DNA of 64,000 bases from Symsagittifera roscoffensis (taxonomy: Eukaryota; Xenacoelomorpha; Acoela; Convolutidae): the NCBI RefSeq assembly GCF_963678635.1, contig NC_087063.1, forward strand, positions 48,123,220 to 48,187,219. Reading direction: 5' to 3'. A program made the position numbers and the translations under genes. The first letter of the stretch is position 1. Every line of letters starts with the position of its first letter. The notes beneath the pieces were generated by a model. It searched no databases, had not been told where the DNA came from, and saw only the letters and a list, made by a program, of their open reading frames with translations. Shown here piece by piece: positions 17,701-29,026 of this stretch.

Positions 17701-19807
17701 AGTCCCTACCAAACAAATTTACTCGAGCGGATGAAAAATCAAGACATTGCAAGACGTTCAATTGGAAAGACCAAAAAGTTACTGCAGACGCTGCATGACA
17801 AGTCAAATTATACAATTCATTACAAACTATTGCAATTGTTTGTTAGGTTGGGACTTAAAGTTAAAAAAGTGCACCGTGTGCTGAAGTTTGAACAAGAAGC
17901 ATGGTTAGAACCATACATCACATTGAACACGACTAAACGACAACAAGCTAAAAATAAATTTGAGGAGGATTTGTACAAACTACTGAACAATTGTGCTTAT
18001 GGGAAAACATGCGAGTCGAAGCGCAAACGGATGCTTGTTCGGATAGTTAGAGATTATCATGCCGCTTTGCGAGAAATTAGTGCATTCGAATTTAAATCCT
18101 ACAAAATTTTTGGAGAAAACTTGGCAGCGTTCACTTCGAATCCAACAAAAATCTATTGGGATGTCCCAACAATTGTGGGAGCTAGTGTTCTTGAGTTAGC
18201 AAAGTTTCACATGTATAAATTTCATTACGATATAATGAAACCAAATTTTGAATGTCAACTATTGTATTCTGATACAGACAGTCTCCTGTACCAAGTCAAA
18301 AGTGAAGATTTATACCGAGAAATTTCCGAAAAAAGGAATATTTTGAATGAACTTGACTTGTCAAATTACCCGAAGAACCACCCTCTCTACGACCCGAAAA
18401 ACAAAATGGTTGTTTTAAAATTCAAGGATGAGTTTCCAGGAGACATTATAACCGAGTTTATATCCCTCAAACCCAAGCTTTATTCCATTTTGTCCAGAGG
18501 TAATTAATTTCTATTTGCCTTATTTGTGAGCACGAATTTCAAAAAATTTTGATTTTTTGTGATTTTTTTTTCGGAAGGCAATTTTTATTTGTGGGCGAAA
18601 AAAAGTAATTTTATCAAAAAAAAAAAGAAATTTGGAAAAAACTTTTTAGGCGAAAAAGTATAATTTTTTTTGAAATTTTTTTTTGTGGGCGGTTTTTTTT
18701 TGTGGGCGAAATTTTTTTTTTTTTGGGAAAAAAAAAATTTTTTTTGTTCGAAAAAAAATTTCGGGCGAAAAAGTGTATTTTGTTTTGAAAAAAAATTGGA
18801 AAAAACTTTTTAGGCGAAAAAAAATAATTTTTTTGAAAATTTTTGGTTTTATTTTTGTCGGGGATTTTTTTTTGTGTTGGTTGATTGTTGTTTTTTTTTT
18901 AATGATGACTAATTTTTAAGGTCACACCTGGCCTTCATGTATTTTTTTTGTTGCACCTGGCCTTCAAGTTAACATGATGTAGCTCTTAAAAAAACATCGT
19001 ATTTGGTTTTTTTACCACCACACATTAGTGATCATCAAAAAATTGATTAGTAATCATATAAATAAAATTTTAGACTGCAGAAAACTATCGGCGAAAGGTG
19101 TATCCAAAGCTGCTCAGAAGATGTTGAGTCATCAGCGATATCGAGACACCTTGACCTCTGGCTCGTTATTCAAAACTGAAAACAGTCGAATCGCATCCGA
19201 GTCACACAATCTGCAAACAGTGACTTCGACGAAAACATCGTTATCAGCTTTTGATGACAAACGCTACATCCTCGATGATGGTCAGCAGACTCTTCCCTAC
19301 GGTCACAAAAACATCGTGGGTCAAACTGTGATTGGCATTGATGATAGTGATGACAACACAGCCGCTGTTAATTCTGACCCAACTGACGATGACGATTTGG
19401 AAAAATGGATGCCATTTTTTGAAGATCGTCAACAACCAGTGTCGTGGGATTGTGACGATTTCCTAGATGGGGTGTCTGAAGAATTCGCTAACACTCAAAA
19501 CGTTGATTGGGACCATCCGGAAATTGATGATGAATACTCTGAGGATAGTTTTGCTGTTGAGAACACACAACCACATCGCTCGCTTCGACAACTGATGGAC
19601 CAGGTCAATAGCAGTTGGCAAACTACAGACCCCGGTCTGATTCGGGCAGCAGAAACCAACGACAGTGATATTGATAGCGGGGATATCGCGGATCTGGAGG
19701 CCAATACTTCCGATGAGGACGAGTCGTCATTCTTCAACGATTCGTTTTTCGATTATGAAGCAGTTGAAGTAGAAAAACCACGGTCAAAAAATCGACGAAT
19801 AGATTAA
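14758..19807 (+). CDS. POLB: protein-primed family B DNA polymerase (Polinton PolB), one intron
   Basis: Exons 14758-18499 and 19074-19807 join in frame (phase 1) to give about 1,491 residues. Domains: three C2H2-type zinc fingers (residues ~4-25, 34-57, 61-85); Exo I YFDFES (~490); a Cys/His zinc insert of endonuclease-VII type (CWIC...DHCHFSGKFLG...HEKCN, ~585-625); Exo II GHNIQNYD (~632); motif A DANNLYGGVM (~902); motif B NNCAYGK (~1076); motif C YSDTDS (~1170). The second exon supplies the family's C-terminal block (CRKLSAKGVSKAA, then DDKRYILDDG, then LPYGH) and an unusual acidic Asp/Ser-rich tail of about 150 residues. It replicates the element. All catalytic motifs are intact. Confidence 0.95.
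18500..19073 (+). other. intron of the polymerase gene
   Basis: Donor GTAATT at 18500 and acceptor TTTTAG ending at 19073. Only this pairing keeps the frame and restores the conserved C-terminal polymerase block; without splicing a stop occurs at 18505-18507. The intron is very A/T-rich with repeated GGGCGAAAAA-type units, including two copies of a ~30-base block about 170 bases apart (near 18628 and 18798), and a doubled CACCTGGCCTTCA near 18925 and 18955. Confidence 0.85.
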
Positions 19808-19843
19808 AACACAAAAAAACACCACATTAACTTTTGTATAGTA

Positions 19844-19849
19844 AATAAA
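19844..19849 (+). terminator. poly(A) signal of the polymerase gene
   Basis: AATAAA lies 37 bases after the polymerase stop codon. The following 300 bases up to the right inverted repeat hold no gene. Confidence 0.6.
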
Positions 19850-20147
19850 ATTCAGTTATTTAATATGAGAATTGTCTGTACATAAAATTTGACCTACCGC
19901 TATTCCGTGTTTAGTGTGTATTTAAGTGCGAGATTTTGTTCAGCTTTGGAACTCAATTAATCTGGGATATAAACAATTTCATTTAAGCGATAGTGTCTTT
20001 AGCATACTTTTGTATGTATTTGTATGTAATTTGAAATTGAATCAAAGTTTTAAGAAGAATTGAGCAAACAGTCTATAGCGCAGTTAAACACTCCAGCTGG
20101 TTTCAGAACGAAGATTTGGCAAATCCTTTCCCGCACCAAACATGTAA

Positions 20148-20357
20148 CCACAACGTTCAGTGGGAATACTCAATAATATACCGAAGTTTTACATGAGGAC
20201 TATTAGGTATAAAATTATACATGGTGACAATTAGGATTATTACATGGTGACCATTGCTGATCATTTAATACATGGTGACCATTATGATTTATACCTAATG
20301 GTCATCCATGTATGACAACCCCCCCCCCCGATCCTAGTGCACTATATGCATACTACT
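20148..20357 (-). repeat. right terminal inverted repeat of the Polinton
   Basis: A 210-bp reverse complement of the left end, including the same palindromic GTCACCAT iterons but lacking one 51-bp internal unit. It ends ...GCATACTACT directly before the target duplication. Confidence 0.95.
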
Positions 20358-20363
20358 ATTATC
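20358..20363. repeat. right target-site duplication (ATTATC)
   Basis: Exact copy of 1611-1616, immediately outside the right terminus. Confidence 0.92.
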
Positions 20364-20614
20364 CATCACAGAGGCTTACTAAATTATCCAAAACAAAATA
20401 CTGATTTACAGAACTTGTTGAAATAACAACAGGATAGTCTGTCTAGCACGATAATACGAGATGAAAGCCGATAAAATTTAATTTACCAAAAATTTACACA
20501 AGTATAGCCGGCTGCTGTGCAAGTAGCATAGAATGTACCTGCCATATTCAAAAAACAACAAATTAAAGTTCTGCGAATTAATGAGTTCTTCAAATTAGTA
20601 TCGTTTTTTGTACA

Positions 20615-21840
20615 TGACAAAAGATCCCTTGCCTTAAGATCCCAAACGAGAAGATCCCAGGCAATAAGATACCATTGCAAAAGATACCTCGTTCTAAAAT
20701 CGCCCACGACAAAAGATACCATAATAAAATAACAAAGAAGCTGAGAATTGAAAATAAAACGGTTAACCGATCAAAGCAAAAACAAAGCGTCGGTTAAAAT
20801 CAAAGAAACGGCAAAATTTTGGCTGCACAAATTTTGAACATAAATGACATTGCTAATCACTTGGCCTTCAAAATGAAAGTCAAGCTTCAAAACATCTTAG
20901 ACTACAAATGAACATGAAAAGGGTTTCTAATTAATGAAAACCAACTTTGCCAAAAAAGGCCTCAAGTCGATAAAAAATTGAAATTGAGTTTTTCCAAAAT
21001 TCTAAAGCTTTGAAATCATTTTCATTACGAATCATTTGCCATTCTATTTGATTAAAAAATATCAAAAAATCAATATCAAAAAATATCAAAATATTATATC
21101 AATTGCTAGAAACAGCATTTTCGAATGCCAGTCGTAGTATTGCGTTTCGGCGTTCTCCGGGAGGGTGCAAGGAGACGTCAATAAAAAAGTTGATCGAACA
21201 AACTTAAATTTAGGAAAAAATAGGCAAAAACTAAAACAAAACTTAATAGGTTAAATGGGCAAAAGGAAGGATATAAGACAATAAAGTAGAGTCTGTGTAT
21301 AAACTAGTTGACTGTTAAATTTTTTCGGGCATTTATACGATCTCCATTTGCTGCAGCGTCAGTGTGTTGTTGTCTTCGTATCGCGTTTCTTTTGAAAATC
21401 GTGGTCGTCAAGAATAATCAGTGTTTGGCCTTTTTGTGAGGCTCCCCAAGTAAAAGGATTCATTTTTGACTATTCAATGAGTTAAAGAAAGATATAATGG
21501 ATGCAGAGTGTATACATTTTCAATTGAGTTGTTCTAATTCAATGCCATATTAACACTAAATTAAACACATTTTGGCAATATGTTAATCCCAAAAATGAGT
21601 CCAGTTTAATTTTGGTTATCTTAAATTTGCGTTGCTTTTTAATAGCGCGAACCTAATTGAGACGTCATTACTCATGATTTATTTCTGCTTACACTTTGAT
21701 CATGACTTTTGTTCATAACTCATGGATCTTTTTAATTGGCATTGGGCCTTATGGTATGGGCAATTTTTGTACAAGAGATCTTCTGGTACGGTATCTTTTG
21801 TCATGAGAGCTTTTGTTAAGGTATCTTTTGTCCTGACACC
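20615..21840. repeat. fold-back repeat with (AAAAGATACC) units at both ends
   Basis: The left array (20615-20720) has about six degenerate units of GACAAAAGATCCC/GATACC. The right array (about 21695-21840) has the same units in inverted orientation (GGTATCTTTTGTC). About 1 kb of AT-rich sequence lies between, with no recognisable gene. This looks like a non-autonomous fold-back or subterminal-repeat DNA element. No clear target duplication was identified. Confidence 0.5.
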
Positions 21841-23261
21841 AGAAAACTATACACAAGCGCAAAAATTTGTAAATTAGGCATAATCGACAACAGTTGACTT
21901 CAAAAAAAGAAGAAAAAAAACATTGAAATCACTCTCAAAAAAATTTCGAAAATTTTTCTTGCCAGGGACGCGCCAAACATAGCTTTCTAAACTAGTTTGT
22001 GTTTGGAGAAATCAAGTTTCGTTAGCCTTAATGACCAGTTTAACAAGTTATTATCAATTAATTTGGTGATTATTTGTGGTTTTGATATTGCTGGAAAAAG
22101 AAATTCAACACATTCGAATACAAATTTCCTCCCCATTTTCAAAAGTCGGAACAAAAAATCTAATATTCCAAATCTCCCCTAAATAGTTTGCTTTCGTTTA
22201 CCTATCAGTAAAGATTTTGCGAGTACTGAAAATGGCTGAAATCCAGCTGAGACAACCCTTAAAGTTTGTAATCGGAATAATTTCAGTGTGCACTTTTTTT
22301 CAAAGTTATTGAAAAACTTTCTGCAGAGAAATTTGTATTCAATTTGTAATAACTTGAAACTGAGTACAGCGACAATCAAAGAAAACACGGTCACCCAGTC
22401 TCATCACATGGGCGTATCTGATTTGTACCATTGCAAAGTATCTTGTGGAAAAATACAAAGCTCATCCGCATTTTCAATGGTCGGGACAATAAGGTTAAAT
22501 AACATTTCAATAATTGATTATCGCAAGCCATTAAATAATAAAAGCGGAAAACCCTAAGTAAGTTAAATTTAATACAGAGACGAACCAATTGCGATACAAC
22601 ACAAACATCAAAATCATAAGTCGAAACAAAATTTTAAATATTGAAAAATACTGAATGAACCAAAATTTTTGTGTGTCTCGATAAAAAAGAACTAGGTGCC
22701 CAGCTAACGCTGAAGATACGTGTTTGAAAATAAATGATATTGCTATAATGATAGGCACCAAAATTGAGATTGCAAAAATTGGACTTTGGCCAAAACTACT
22801 AAAATAGAGAGTAAAAAAAAATTTGGGATAACTAATTTTCCCGAGATAACATTTCTCTCACAAAAAATTCAGGAGTCACCACTTCTGCAGGAACCATTGT
22901 TGCAACCGGTTTCTTCAATTGAATTTTTCATCTCCGATTTGTTAGTGTAAATTTTATGAAAATTCAAGAAGTTTCTAAAAACGGTCAAAAGATCTAAGAA
23001 ACGGTGAAAAGTTTTTTTTTCTGAAAAAAGTTTTCCAAATTTTTTTTCTGAAAGAAGCAGGTAGTGCCCGCTTAAGCAAAAAGATTCCCAAAACCGGATT
23101 TATGGATCGCAACCAACGTGAGAATTGACTCGATAATTTTCGCCTAAGTAAAAAAAATCCAAAAAAAACTTTAAAAAATCAAAAGTTGAAGTGGCATGAG
23201 CAAACGAAATTATCAAAACTCGGTCTTTGAATTGAACCCAAAACCTCAGATATGGCAGGGT
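21841..23261. other. AT-rich spacer, no gene seen
   Basis: Short open frames here have no family features, splice context or codon bias. I see nothing supportable in it. Confidence 0.4.
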
Positions 23262-24640
23262 CAGGGGCGGATCTAGGATTTTCGCAAGGTGGGGGCAGAT
23301 TTTTAAAAAAAACTTTCGAAATTTTGTCGACCTTTTTATTTTAGATCGACCAAATTGATTTTCTGAGCTACCGCAGGCAAAGTTTTCAAAAAACAGGCCA
23401 AAAAAGGGGTTTTAAGGGCGAAGCCGCTCATGCAGGGAGTTTTTCAAAATTATTCTATTAATTGAAACAAAAACTCAGATTTGAAAGGATTAGTTTTTGA
23501 GAAAACGAAAAAAAAAATCAAAAATATTGGTCAAATATTCCCCTACAGACTTTTCGAAGACTGTGATCAGATGGGTCCAGTGAAAAGATACTCTAGGGGA
23601 TTATACAGGCACTTAGAGAGTAATCGGTCTTTCAATTCATACCTTTTTTAAAATCAGTTGAAGTTTGTGTAAAACAAAAAATTTTCCAATTAATGCGGAA
23701 ATAAGTTTCCATTAAAAAAAATCCACACACCGATTGCTAAACACACAACCAATTTGAAAAATGCAAAGGGAGTGTTAAAACTGTGTTTCCCTATAAACGA
23801 CCCAAAATGAGTCCATTAAGCCGATAAAAAGAAGGACGAAATAATTTGTGCCGACAATTTTTTTTAGCGAAACAAAAAGCAAAGAAAGAAATACAAAGTC
23901 AAATTAAGTAAAAATTACAAATTGTAATAGTAAATCAAACACTAAAAACAACATTTAACAAAAATTCGCGCAGCGATCCAAGATGTGACAACTAAGCCGA
24001 CAACAGATAAGCAGACTAATAATTGGCCGACAATTTTATTTGAAATAGAATATTTCCCGTTTAAAAAACAGACCCTGGTCAGATTCGAACATAGGACCGC
24101 TGCCTCCATATTCATTACCTCCAGGCTAAGTTGGCCGGGAACGCAAGGAAGTTTGAATTCATTATGAACCAAGATACAAGTGATTCTGTTACACAAGTTG
24201 TTAACCCGAAAAAGTCTATATTCCAGTTTGATAACACTTGCTAATCGCAAGCGTAAATAGTTCGAGTCATCAAATTTAAACAACAAGACATTTCTATCAA
24301 GAATTTTTTTGCAAATTTATGTGAAGCAGCGATATCTCCTAAATTAGAAAGATCTAAAAACATATTTTCAAAAGAGAAAAACGTAGGGGACAGATTTTCT
24401 GGAGGGGGACAGATTTTCAAAAAGTTTTCCTAAATTTTGTCGACAATTTTTGAGGTTGACCAAATAGATTTTCTGATCTCTACGAAACAAAACAGACCAT
24501 TTTGGCAAAAATTTCTGCGTTGCATGAAAAATTTTTAAGAAAACAGGTCAATGCTTAAAAAAACGCCTGTGTTGCATGAAAAATTTTAAAGAAAACAGGT
24601 CAAAGTTTAAAAAAACGGGTAAAACAACGGGCCAAATAAA
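23262..24640. repeat. degenerate transposon remnants (possible hAT-type end and internal repeats)
   Basis: CAGGGGCGGATCTAGGATTT at 23262 looks like the start of a hAT-superfamily terminal repeat. The following block (GGGGGCAGATTTT ... TTTTGTCGACC ... ATTGATTTTCTGA, to ~23420) is repeated, diverged, at about 24388-24510, then an approximately 57-bp unit (GCATGAAAAATTTTnAAGAAAACAGGTCAA) is repeated at 24522-24630. No transposase frame and no matching opposite terminus was found, so these are remnants. Confidence 0.35.
24072..24140 (-). repeat. tRNA-like sequence (possible SINE head or pseudo-tRNA)
   Basis: Read on the minus strand, an A-box-like TTAGCCTGGAGGTAA is followed about 30 bases later by a B-box-like TGTTCGAATCT. 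Stem pairing is poor, so this is more likely a tRNA-derived repeat than a functional tRNA. Confidence 0.3.
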
Positions 24641-25273
24641 TTTTTCAAAAAAGGACAAAATTTCTGCGCCGCAGGCAACATTAAAAAAACAGGAAAAAAA
24701 AACCGGTCAAAAAATGCGTTCAAAAAAGTTAAAAACCGGTCAAAAAGTCGAAATGTTAGGAACGTTAGCCAAAAATGAATATCTCAAAATAGTAATAGTA
24801 ATAGGGGACCCTTTGGGCCGGCAGGGGGTCGAATTCCTGAGAGGAGGGGGGACTCAGAAAAGACACTAGTTCTGAAGAGAAAAATGCGAAAGGGTACATT
24901 GTTCTGCCTCAAGATATATTCAGATAAATACCCAAGTCAACTGAAGCCAGTAGCACTGTTTCGGGCCAGTAAAAATATTCAACGTCACGACGCTAATATT
25001 GATTTTGATTAGAATGATAATACTGATTTTATTTTTTAAAAAAAAACAAGATGACGAATTGATTTAAGCAAAATCGAATAACAAAGTCAAATTTTCAAAC
25101 TTTTTGTTACAGAATTAAATTGAAGTATTCTGATGACGACCTTTAGCAGAAAGTTTCGTTTTGTGACTATGATTTCGATCAAACGTAATATTTTTCACCT
25201 TGAGATAACTTGGCCCTGAAACTTCCAAGTCGCAAGTTCTCGTAGCCTGTTTTTTCAACTAATAAATATTTAT

Positions 25274-25438
25274 TTATGCTTCTACTAATTGTGATATTTG
25301 CCTACAAACTTCATAACACTTTGGGACAGAAGACAGAATGAAAGCGTTTTGGACAGACGGCATGCAGCGGAGGACTGAATTGCTGATGAGTCTTTTGATA
25401 TTACAGCCAAAACTTTGCTTTGAAGCATCAGCCGAAAA
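25274..25438 (-). CDS. isolated terminal exon of an unrecognised gene
   Basis: A minus-strand frame of 54 codons begins right after a strong acceptor (CTTATTTTTCAG, AG at 25440-25439) in phase 0 and ends at TAA (25276-25274), immediately followed by an AATAAATATTTATT poly(A)-like stretch. It has coding-like composition with spaced cysteines (FGCNIKRLISNSVLRCMPS, VPKCYEVCRQISQLVEA). I do not recognise it and found no upstream exon in the window. It could be a real last exon of a gene extending to the right or a decayed remnant. Confidence 0.4.
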   Translation of the reverse strand, partial: FSADASKQSFGCNIKRLISNSVLRCMPSVQNAFILSSVPKCYEVCRQISQLVEA

Positions 25439-26478
25439 CTGAAAAATAAGAATGACAAACAAAATTGGTTATTTTCACTTAATTTTCAAGGAAAAAAAGA
25501 AGCACGAAGTTTCTATTTATAAAACTACCGAGGAAAAACGGAAGTAAAACAATGCAATTTTAGTTTTTTGTCAAAAGGAACACCGAATATCTGTTTTAAG
25601 ACATATTTTCTAAAGGTAAAAATTAGTATACAGCCGAGTCCATTGAATCTAGTTACAACTTCCAGTGCCACTCAAGGGCATAAGCAGTCACGATTTTGAT
25701 CCTAAAAGTTTCAATGATTATACATATTTCGTGAAACCGTAGAAGATGAAAAATTTAAATTTAAAACATCAAACCATATTTTATGTAACTTTTATAATTA
25801 TTGTTAACGCCTGTTAAAAACGTTTCTGATGACGATCTGTAAGATCAGCATCATTTCGTGACTACGCTTCCAATGAAAAATATTAAAACTCTACAGGAAG
25901 CATAACTTCTGCCCAAAATTACATGACAGAATCAGTTTTGACTCTGAAACTAGCTTGGCGTAGAGCCTCATAGACAGTTTATTAAATGATCATGAACCTA
26001 ATCACTCAACGGTTACAGCTAAAGCACTCCAAACTGAGCTCGCGCGCAAGTATCTAGTGGTCAAGTTGAAGATGTGCTTCAGCTTACATCACAAACACAA
26101 GCTTATTTAGGAATAGTTACCAGAAAATAAATACGTTGCACGAACTGTAAAAACCCATACAATTGGCGGACCTACCGGTAAACTTTGCATTTTATAGCTA
26201 CGCTTGAGCAATTTGTTATCAAAGTATGTACTAATTGCACTAAAAAATTGGAATGTTGCTGACTATCACGATGAAGCATAAGGTAACAAATAATCGATGC
26301 ATTAAGGGCCGAGGTGAAGTGGACTTAGCGCCACTTGTGATACAAAGCAATGTGCCAGAAAAGAAGCATAAAAACAGAGGTTAAGCTTCGCTTAGGAAAC
26401 ACTAGCGACAAAACGACAAAAAAGTTGCTTGATAAAGTACAATAAAAGTATAAATAATCCTCTATTAGCAAAATTTTG

Positions 26479-26550
26479 CCTGCAACAGATTTCGAACCAT
26501 CGACCTAGCGATAAGGAGTCACACACGCTTACCACTCAGCCACGAAAGCT
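26479..26550 (-). tRNA. tRNA-like sequence, probably a pseudogene or SINE head
   Basis: On the minus strand, 72 bases start GCTTTCGTGGCTGAGTGGTA (A box TGGCTGAGTGGTA) and include a good B box (GGTTCGAAAT). The D-arm and T-loop look right, but the acceptor stem does not pair (5' GCTTTCG against a 3' end near TTGCAGG). I therefore doubt that it is a working tRNA and give no anticodon. Confidence 0.35.
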
Positions 26551-26620
26551 TACTGTTAGATCTGTAGACTATACCTAAGTCTAATTATAGTTTTAGATTT
26601 AGGATGTGCCCAGCTCAGTT

Positions 26621-26709
26621 ATGACTTCAGAATTGCGGCTCGAAGATGGAAGAATTGTGATTTTGAAGATTGAATTACTCTCTCTATTAACAGATTTCTC
26701 CAATGATCG
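26621..26709 (+). CDS. possible short first coding exon
   Basis: An ATG at 26621 opens 29 codons (MTSELRLEDGRIVILKIELL...) ending at a consensus donor (ATCG|GTACGT at 26710). A CCCAG acceptor-like site lies 9 bases before the ATG, the same arrangement seen at three surer genes in this window. No second exon was identified, so this is tentative. Confidence 0.25.
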
Positions 26710-27510
26710 GTACGTATTTTTCAGCTCCTTTTTATACTAGTTTTGTTTAACATTAATAAATATCATTAGCATCTCATTCCTGTTATGACATTAATTTTCA
26801 AATACATTCTTTTCATATTTGGTAACAGGGCATTAAATATTTATGAACTTGCAGAAAACAGATAGCAGAAAACAGATGCTATGCAATTTCTAATACAAGT
26901 GAACTTTTCGAAAAAATGGTAACTTTTATTTTTCTTATAACTTTGGACATGAATATATACTTCTCGGAGTTAAACAAAAACTTGAAGGCACGTTCAAATT
27001 TTTTCACCTTAGCTTCAAATCATTTCCAAGGTGGTCTTGGGCTTTTTTGTTGTGATTGATTACGATAAGTAGTATGTACAATTTTTATGTCTGTTACGGC
27101 GTCTGTCAGTTTCGGTCTGTGTTTGAACTCGGTGTCTTAAGTCGTATCTTCGTGAGCTTGTTCGATTTTGATTACTCGAACCTGATTCTCCGTATATCTC
27201 CTCTTGTTCGCGTGCAACGTCTGATAAAGCTGCTCGCATTGCTGTTGAAAGCTATCATCTGTCAATTGAGTACTGAACCTAACTTCCTTGGATGCTTTCT
27301 TTTTTTGATGGCGGTGGCGTCGCTTGTTGGGTTGACTGAAGGGATTGTCGCGAGCTAGTCCCTGTAAATGAAGTTTGTCGGGATGGTGAAATATTTGGAA
27401 CCACAATGAAGTCGTTTGATGAAGAGGTGTTTTCATGTGTAGTCGCTTCCTGTCCTTCAACTACGAAGACTTCTTCAGTTTCGTCAACGGTTAGCAATTC
27501 TGCTGGCTCT
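26710..27510. other. AT-rich spacer then the outer flank of the duplicated retroelement
   Basis: From about 27137 the minus strand has overlapping Ser/Thr-rich open frames (27137-27460, 27279-27572) that could be the 3' part of the decayed retroelement's pol. They have no catalytic motif. The rest shows nothing supportable. Confidence 0.3.
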
Positions 27511-28283
27511 GGAAAAATCGTGTTGATCAATATTTCTGCCTCCAAAACTGAATGTTTCTTCATTTGTATCATCAGGATCGTTGAAATCTAAACTTTGAGG
27601 TGCGTCTGGTTCTTGCAGCTCGGGTTCCTCAGCCTGGTTTGCTTGGATCACGTTATCGTTCCTCTGGTTGAGTTCTAGAAGTTCTTGTAATTATCGCGGT
27701 GGTGGTGGTGGAAGTGGTGCACGAGCTATTGCAAATGGGAGGTGAATTGTCTCCCAACTTCAACTTAGGAAGACAATATTGATTAAAAAAGGACTTGACC
27801 TGTATCAGAAAATAACTGACGATAAATGATATCGTTTCAAGTTTTGGACGTGGTAACTATTTTGCATATTTTTTCTGTTCATACGGTGCGTAAGTAGGAT
27901 CTGAGACAAGTGCACCTTTTATCCATTCTTTTTACAATTTGAAGAGTTGCATCTTTTTTTGTTCGTTCTGCAGATTCAAGTTGCCTGTTAAAGAATCATT
28001 AAATGAATCGAATGGGTTTGGTGATTCAATAGCTTAAATTTTACTTTCATTGATTAGTTTATAGGCAAAAACTGTTGCAGTGTTGTCATGATTTTTTTGT
28101 GTGTTCGTTAATTTATCGATGAGATGCATGTTTCGTGTGCATGCGGGTTTTCGTCAACAATTTGATTAAACAAAAATTTGGAGTTTTTGCGAATCATGAA
28201 ACTTCGACTTCTCGTGTTGGAATTCGATCTGTCAAATTCAGAAAGATTGATTGTGTCGGATCAGTATACATGCGTGATTAAAA

Positions 28284-28520
28284 TTATGCGGCTGCATTTT
28301 CCTTGCCTGGTATATGGCCTACGACAATGTTGAAAGAGAGAGGTCGATCAACAAAGTTCCATAATGATGAATGTATGTTTTTGGCCTCAAAAAATCGTTC
28401 TAGGCTTAAGCTATCAGTGAGGACTAAAACTGGTTTTTCTGCCCCCGAAACATAGTGCGCTAAATGGTCTAAGGCAAAATGCACTGCTAAAAATTCCTTG
28501 CAGTAAATTGATAGTTTCAA
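28284..28520 (-). pseudogene. RNase H region of the decayed LTR retroelement (copy A1)
   Basis: An uninterrupted 78-codon frame with Ty3/Gypsy-type RNase H motifs: CKEFLAVHFALDHLAHYV, then KPVLVLTDSLSLERFF, then FNIVVGHIPGKENAAA. This copy keeps the original frame across the YVSGAEKP segment, unlike its tandem duplicate and unit B. It is detached from RT by the 742-bp duplication, so it is a fragment. Confidence 0.7.
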
Positions 28521-29026
28521 CTGACTGATTAAACAACTGACCTGTATCAGAAAATAACTGACGATAAATGATATCGTTTCAAGTTTTGGACGTGGTAACT
28601 ATTTTGCATATTTTTTCTGTTCATACGGTGCGTAAGTAGGATCTGAGACAAGTGCACCTTTTATCCATTCTTTTTACAATTTGAAGAGTTGCATCTTTTT
28701 TTTGTTCGTTCTGCAGATTCAAGTTGCCTGTTAAAGAATCATTAAATGAATCGAATGGGTTTGGTGATTCAATAGCTTAAATTTTACTTTCATTGATTAG
28801 TTAACAGGCAAAAACTGTTGCAGTGTTGTCATGATTTTTTTGTGTGTTCGTTAATCTATCGATGAGATGCATGTTTCGTGTGCATGCGTGTTTTCGTCAA
28901 CAATTTGATTAAACAAAAATTTGAAGTTTTTGCGAATCATGAAACTTCGACTTCTCGTGTTGGAATTCGATCTGTCAAATTCAGAAAGATTGATTGTGTC
29001 GGATCAGTCTACATGCGTGATTAAAA

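Larger units (their letters stand above)
1617..20357. mobile_element. complete Polinton/Maverick element, 18,741 bp
   Basis: Both ends are inverted repeats starting 5'-AGTAGTATGCATATAG and flanked by identical 6-bp duplications. Inside is the Polinton hallmark set: adenain-like protease, double-jelly-roll capsid protein, basic core protein, penton-like protein, DDE integrase, FtsK/HerA-type packaging ATPase and protein-primed DNA polymerase B. Late and integration genes run leftward; the polymerase runs rightward. The length is typical of the family (15-20 kb). I see no envelope or fusogen gene. The ATPase and one accessory gene each carry a frame break, so autonomous activity is uncertain. 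Confidence 0.97.

Noticed and set aside
20483-20722. 79-codon minus-strand frame
   Set aside because: It is the translation of the degenerate AAGATCCC repeat units, not a gene.
22288-22557. 89-codon plus-strand frame in the spacer
   Set aside because: No splice context, family motif or coding bias; the surrounding sequence is AT-rich spacer.
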